DNA of 64,000 bases from JBOFWL01 sp051653605 (GTDB taxonomy: Bacteria > Spirochaetota > Brevinematia > Brevinematales > Brevinemataceae), in NCBI GenBank assembly GCA_051653605.1, contig JBOFWL010000117.1, forward strand, positions 62,001-126,000, written 5' to 3'. This document shows positions 61,992 to 64,000 of the stretch, piece after piece. Under the pieces are notes generated by a model, which saw only the letters and a list, made by a program, of their open reading frames with translations, was not told the origin of the DNA and did not search any database. The first letter of the stretch is position 1. Each line of letters opens with the position of its first letter. Position numbers and translations under genes: made by a program.

Positions 61992-62753
61992 AAGCCTCAT
62001 CCATGTCTCTTTTCTACGAGTAGTTTCAGATAACCCAGGATGCTTAATTAATCGCTGAATACTCTCTACATGCTCTATAATTTTTAAGGCTTCTTGAAGA
62101 GAATTCTTACTTTTTGTCATTTGATAACTTTCCATCATTATCTCAGCTGATGATTCAATCATCTCAATTGTTAATTCAAAGATACTAATGACGTCTTTAT
62201 GATTAGGGTCGAGTAGATTTTGATAGATAGGGTACCACTCACGAATATTTATAATGTTAGTAGAAAAACCTGTTAGGTCTCTGTAAAGGTGCCGTAAAGC
62301 TTCACGAATAGGGGCTGTTGCAGGATAACAATCTTTGAGCATATTAACTTCTGTATTTATTTTAGAAATCAGCTTATATACTCTATTTGGTGTTAATTCT
62401 TTAAGTTGAGCTAGTTCTTTTTGATTATCTAAAGATGCCTTACTGATTTTAATTCCAAATCCTTTTTGAGCCTCGCTAACAATCATGCTAAATCGTTTTC
62501 TAGAAAGCTCTAGATATGATTCTGAATAACGATGAAAAGTCTGCTTATAGACTGCATTAATTAATCGATACTGCTCAATAATACTTAAATGCATTGTTAT
62601 TGAACCAATAATACGATACTTATCAGCTGAACTTTTAGAAAGAATGTTGATTTTCTCTAATTCTTTAATTTTTAATAAGATAGAGTTGATCTTATCTTCA
62701 AAAGGTTTAGCTGCTTCTTGAAATTTTATTTTTAATAAATTTTGATTGCTCAT
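61986..62753 (-). CDS. Helical coiled-coil protein of unknown function
   Basis: 255 residues, nearly all helical, no signal peptide. Heptad-like stretches at NKINSILLKIKELEKINILS and EALKIIEHVESIQRLIKH. DCYPATAPIREALRHLYRDLTGFSTNI looks like a conserved core. No family recognised. It is divergent from the histidine kinase start (70 bases between starts), so the two may be co-controlled. Function not assignable. Confidence 0.65.
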   Translation of the reverse strand: MSNQNLLKIKFQEAAKPFEDKINSILLKIKELEKINILSKSSADKYRIIGSITMHLSIIEQYRLINAVYKQTFHRYSESYLELSRKRFSMIVSEAQKGFGIKISKASLDNQKELAQLKELTPNRVYKLISKINTEVNMLKDCYPATAPIREALRHLYRDLTGFSTNIINIREWYPIYQNLLDPNHKDVISIFELTIEMIESSAEIMMESYQMTKSKNSLQEALKIIEHVESIQRLIKHPGLSETTRRKETWMRLL

Positions 62754-62822
62754 AATAGAAAAACTCCGTTCTTCTATTATTCGGAATTATTATCAAAAAT
62801 CCTAAGTCTAAAGGTGTATTTT

Positions 62823-63908
62823 ATGTTTGATAAACGCCGTGGTTTTTTTCAAAGATTACTTCAACGCATTGATAAAGTAGATAGATCTGAAGTTCCAGAA
62901 ATTTTAGCTATTCTTTTGGAAGAAAGAGATTTATGGGAAGTTTTGGCTGAAAATTCCCCTTGTAAATTTGCTGTTTATAGAAATTCTGAACTTATTTTAG
63001 ATAGCTCTCAAGGGCTTTATACAGCTATTCAACACTCTCTTATAGAAAAAAATGATATATTAGAGCATACAATACCTTGTCCAAAGGGATTTGGGTATGA
63101 TTATATTACAGTAAAGAAAGTTATATATAAAAATTATCAGGTAATCTATATTTACCCTCAATTAGTATCTAATATGCAAGAGGAGAAGACTGCATTTAAA
63201 GATAGTTTAGAAGCCTTAGAAATGTTAGCAGCTGGAATTTCTCACGAGATTAAAAATCCCTTAACTGCTGTAGATATTCATACTCAGATTTTAGAAAGAT
63301 ATATAGCCAAAGGTCAAATCCAAGTGCCTGTAGAAGTTCAAGATTATATTAGTTTAATCAAAAAAGAAAATACACGTTTATTAGCTGTCCTAGATATTTT
63401 TCTTGGATCCATTAGAAAACGACAACTAACTTTGACATTCTGTGAAGTTAAAGATTTAATTTTAAACCTCGTAAAAGTTTTCGAAGCTGAATTCCAAGAA
63501 AAAGGGATATCACTTACACTTAATTTAGATTCTGTCCCTAAAATATTTACATCCCAAGAAATTCTTCAACAAGTGGCTTCAGATATTATTAGAAATGCTA
63601 TTGAAGCTTTGGAAGACAGAGAAACTAAGCATATTATTATAAGCTTAAAGGAAAATAATCTCCGAAATTCTGTATATATCGCGATAGAAGATTCTGGTCC
63701 TGGAATTTCTACAAATCTTCGAACTAGAATATTCGAACCTTATTATACGACAAAAAAAAGTGGCACAGGCTTAGGATTAACATTGGTAAAAAAAATGGTG
63801 GATGAACTAATGGGAACCATCTCTGTCGAAGATAGTAAAATAGGGGGAGCATCATTTATAATAAGTTTGCCAACATCTCAAGGGCAAAGAAAATTAACAT
63901 ATAAGTAA
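62823..63908 (+). CDS. Cytoplasmic histidine kinase, NtrB-like
   Basis: 361 residues from ATG 62823 (AAAGGTG upstream). An N-terminal input region of about 130 residues (FFQRLLQRIDKVD onward, PAS-like) lacks membrane segments. H-box GISHEIKNPLTAVDIH, N-box IIRNAIEALED, G1 EDSGPGIS, F and G2 FEPYYTTKKSGTGLGLTLVKKM are complete. The N-terminal pattern resembles spirochaetal stand-alone kinases. It would phosphorylate a response regulator, not seen here. Confidence 0.88.
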   Translation: MFDKRRGFFQRLLQRIDKVDRSEVPEILAILLEERDLWEVLAENSPCKFAVYRNSELILDSSQGLYTAIQHSLIEKNDILEHTIPCPKGFGYDYITVKKVIYKNYQVIYIYPQLVSNMQEEKTAFKDSLEALEMLAAGISHEIKNPLTAVDIHTQILERYIAKGQIQVPVEVQDYISLIKKENTRLLAVLDIFLGSIRKRQLTLTFCEVKDLILNLVKVFEAEFQEKGISLTLNLDSVPKIFTSQEILQQVASDIIRNAIEALEDRETKHIIISLKENNLRNSVYIAIEDSGPGISTNLRTRIFEPYYTTKKSGTGLGLTLVKKMVDELMGTISVEDSKIGGASFIISLPTSQGQRKLTYK

Positions 63909-63913
63909 AGAAA

Positions 63914-64000
63914 TTAGACTAATTCTTTTTGGACTAATTCACAAAGTTGAGGAATGAACCATTCTCTAAATTCATTCATTGTAACCTGATCAAATCGACA
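63914..64000 (-). CDS. C-terminal end of an unidentified protein
   Basis: Open frame on the minus strand entering from the window edge and stopping at TAA 63916-63914, after 28 residues (ending PQLCELVQKELV). Convergent with the kinase gene. Too little is visible to name it. The amphipathic helical ending is consistent with a real coding end. Confidence 0.5.
   Translation of the reverse strand, partial: CRFDQVTMNEFREWFIPQLCELVQKELV

Overview
This is an AT-rich bacterial chromosome segment with tightly packed genes. I see no tRNA, rRNA, insertion sequence, prophage or CRISPR array. The organism is most likely a spirochaete. Several lipobox-bearing lipoproteins, the small omega subunit, the cytoplasmic histidine kinase with a 'FFQRLLQRIDKVD' opening, and an anaerobe-type gene set (HydE/HydF, Rex, B12-dependent ribonucleotide reductase) all fit that. 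A Brevinema-like lineage would suit the base composition, but this is inference and not proven by the sequence. Promoters are often near-perfect TTGACA-17-TATAAT, so many transcription units can be outlined directly.

Layout. 1-3552: end of argC, then argJ-argB-argD (ornithine synthesis). 3579-5094: HxlR regulator divergent from a glyoxalase-fold gene and an exported DJ-1-like gene. 5177-6553: arsR and a Cys-rich metal permease behind a self-regulated promoter. 6801-9737: lipoprotein, glycosyltransferase, peroxiredoxin-like protein. 9864-15282: TVP38 membrane protein, then a five-gene unit of an SsuABC-type ABC transporter followed by hydE and hydF. 15401-18379: exported unknown protein, rex, 5'-nucleotidase lipoprotein. 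18395-27757 (minus): complete UMP pathway operon carA-carB-pyrB-pyrK-pyrD-pyrF-pyrC-pyrE, preceded by what looks like a leader-peptide attenuator. 28037-31957: HU, FAD oxidoreductase, large beta-propeller lipoprotein. 32152-35529 (minus): HAD phosphatase-purA-purB. 35660-42426: orphan adenine methyltransferase, alanine:Na+ symporter, exported unknown protein, NhaC antiporter, CoA-disulfide-reductase-like enzyme. 42427-47653: galM, then potABCD with a long leader that carries a small ORF. 47759-52454: a small ORF, an unknown gene, PBP1A, an exported SurA-N-like protein and recX. 52457-57097: gpsA divergent from rpoZ-miaA-xseB, then plsC-scpA-scpB. 57281-64000: nrdJ, exported small protein, clpP-clpX, DUF192 protein, coiled-coil protein, histidine kinase and the tail of one more gene.

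Functionally, most of the window is housekeeping: arginine, pyrimidine and purine synthesis, deoxynucleotide supply, cell wall, chromosome segregation and proteolysis. The anaerobic/redox theme (HydE/F, Rex, class II RNR, two FAD thiol/NADH enzymes) suggests a fermentative or microaerophilic life. The most interesting signals are regulatory: the putative UTP-sensing attenuator before carA, the small ORF in the potABCD leader, and the linkage of an uncharacterised ABC importer to hydrogenase maturation genes.
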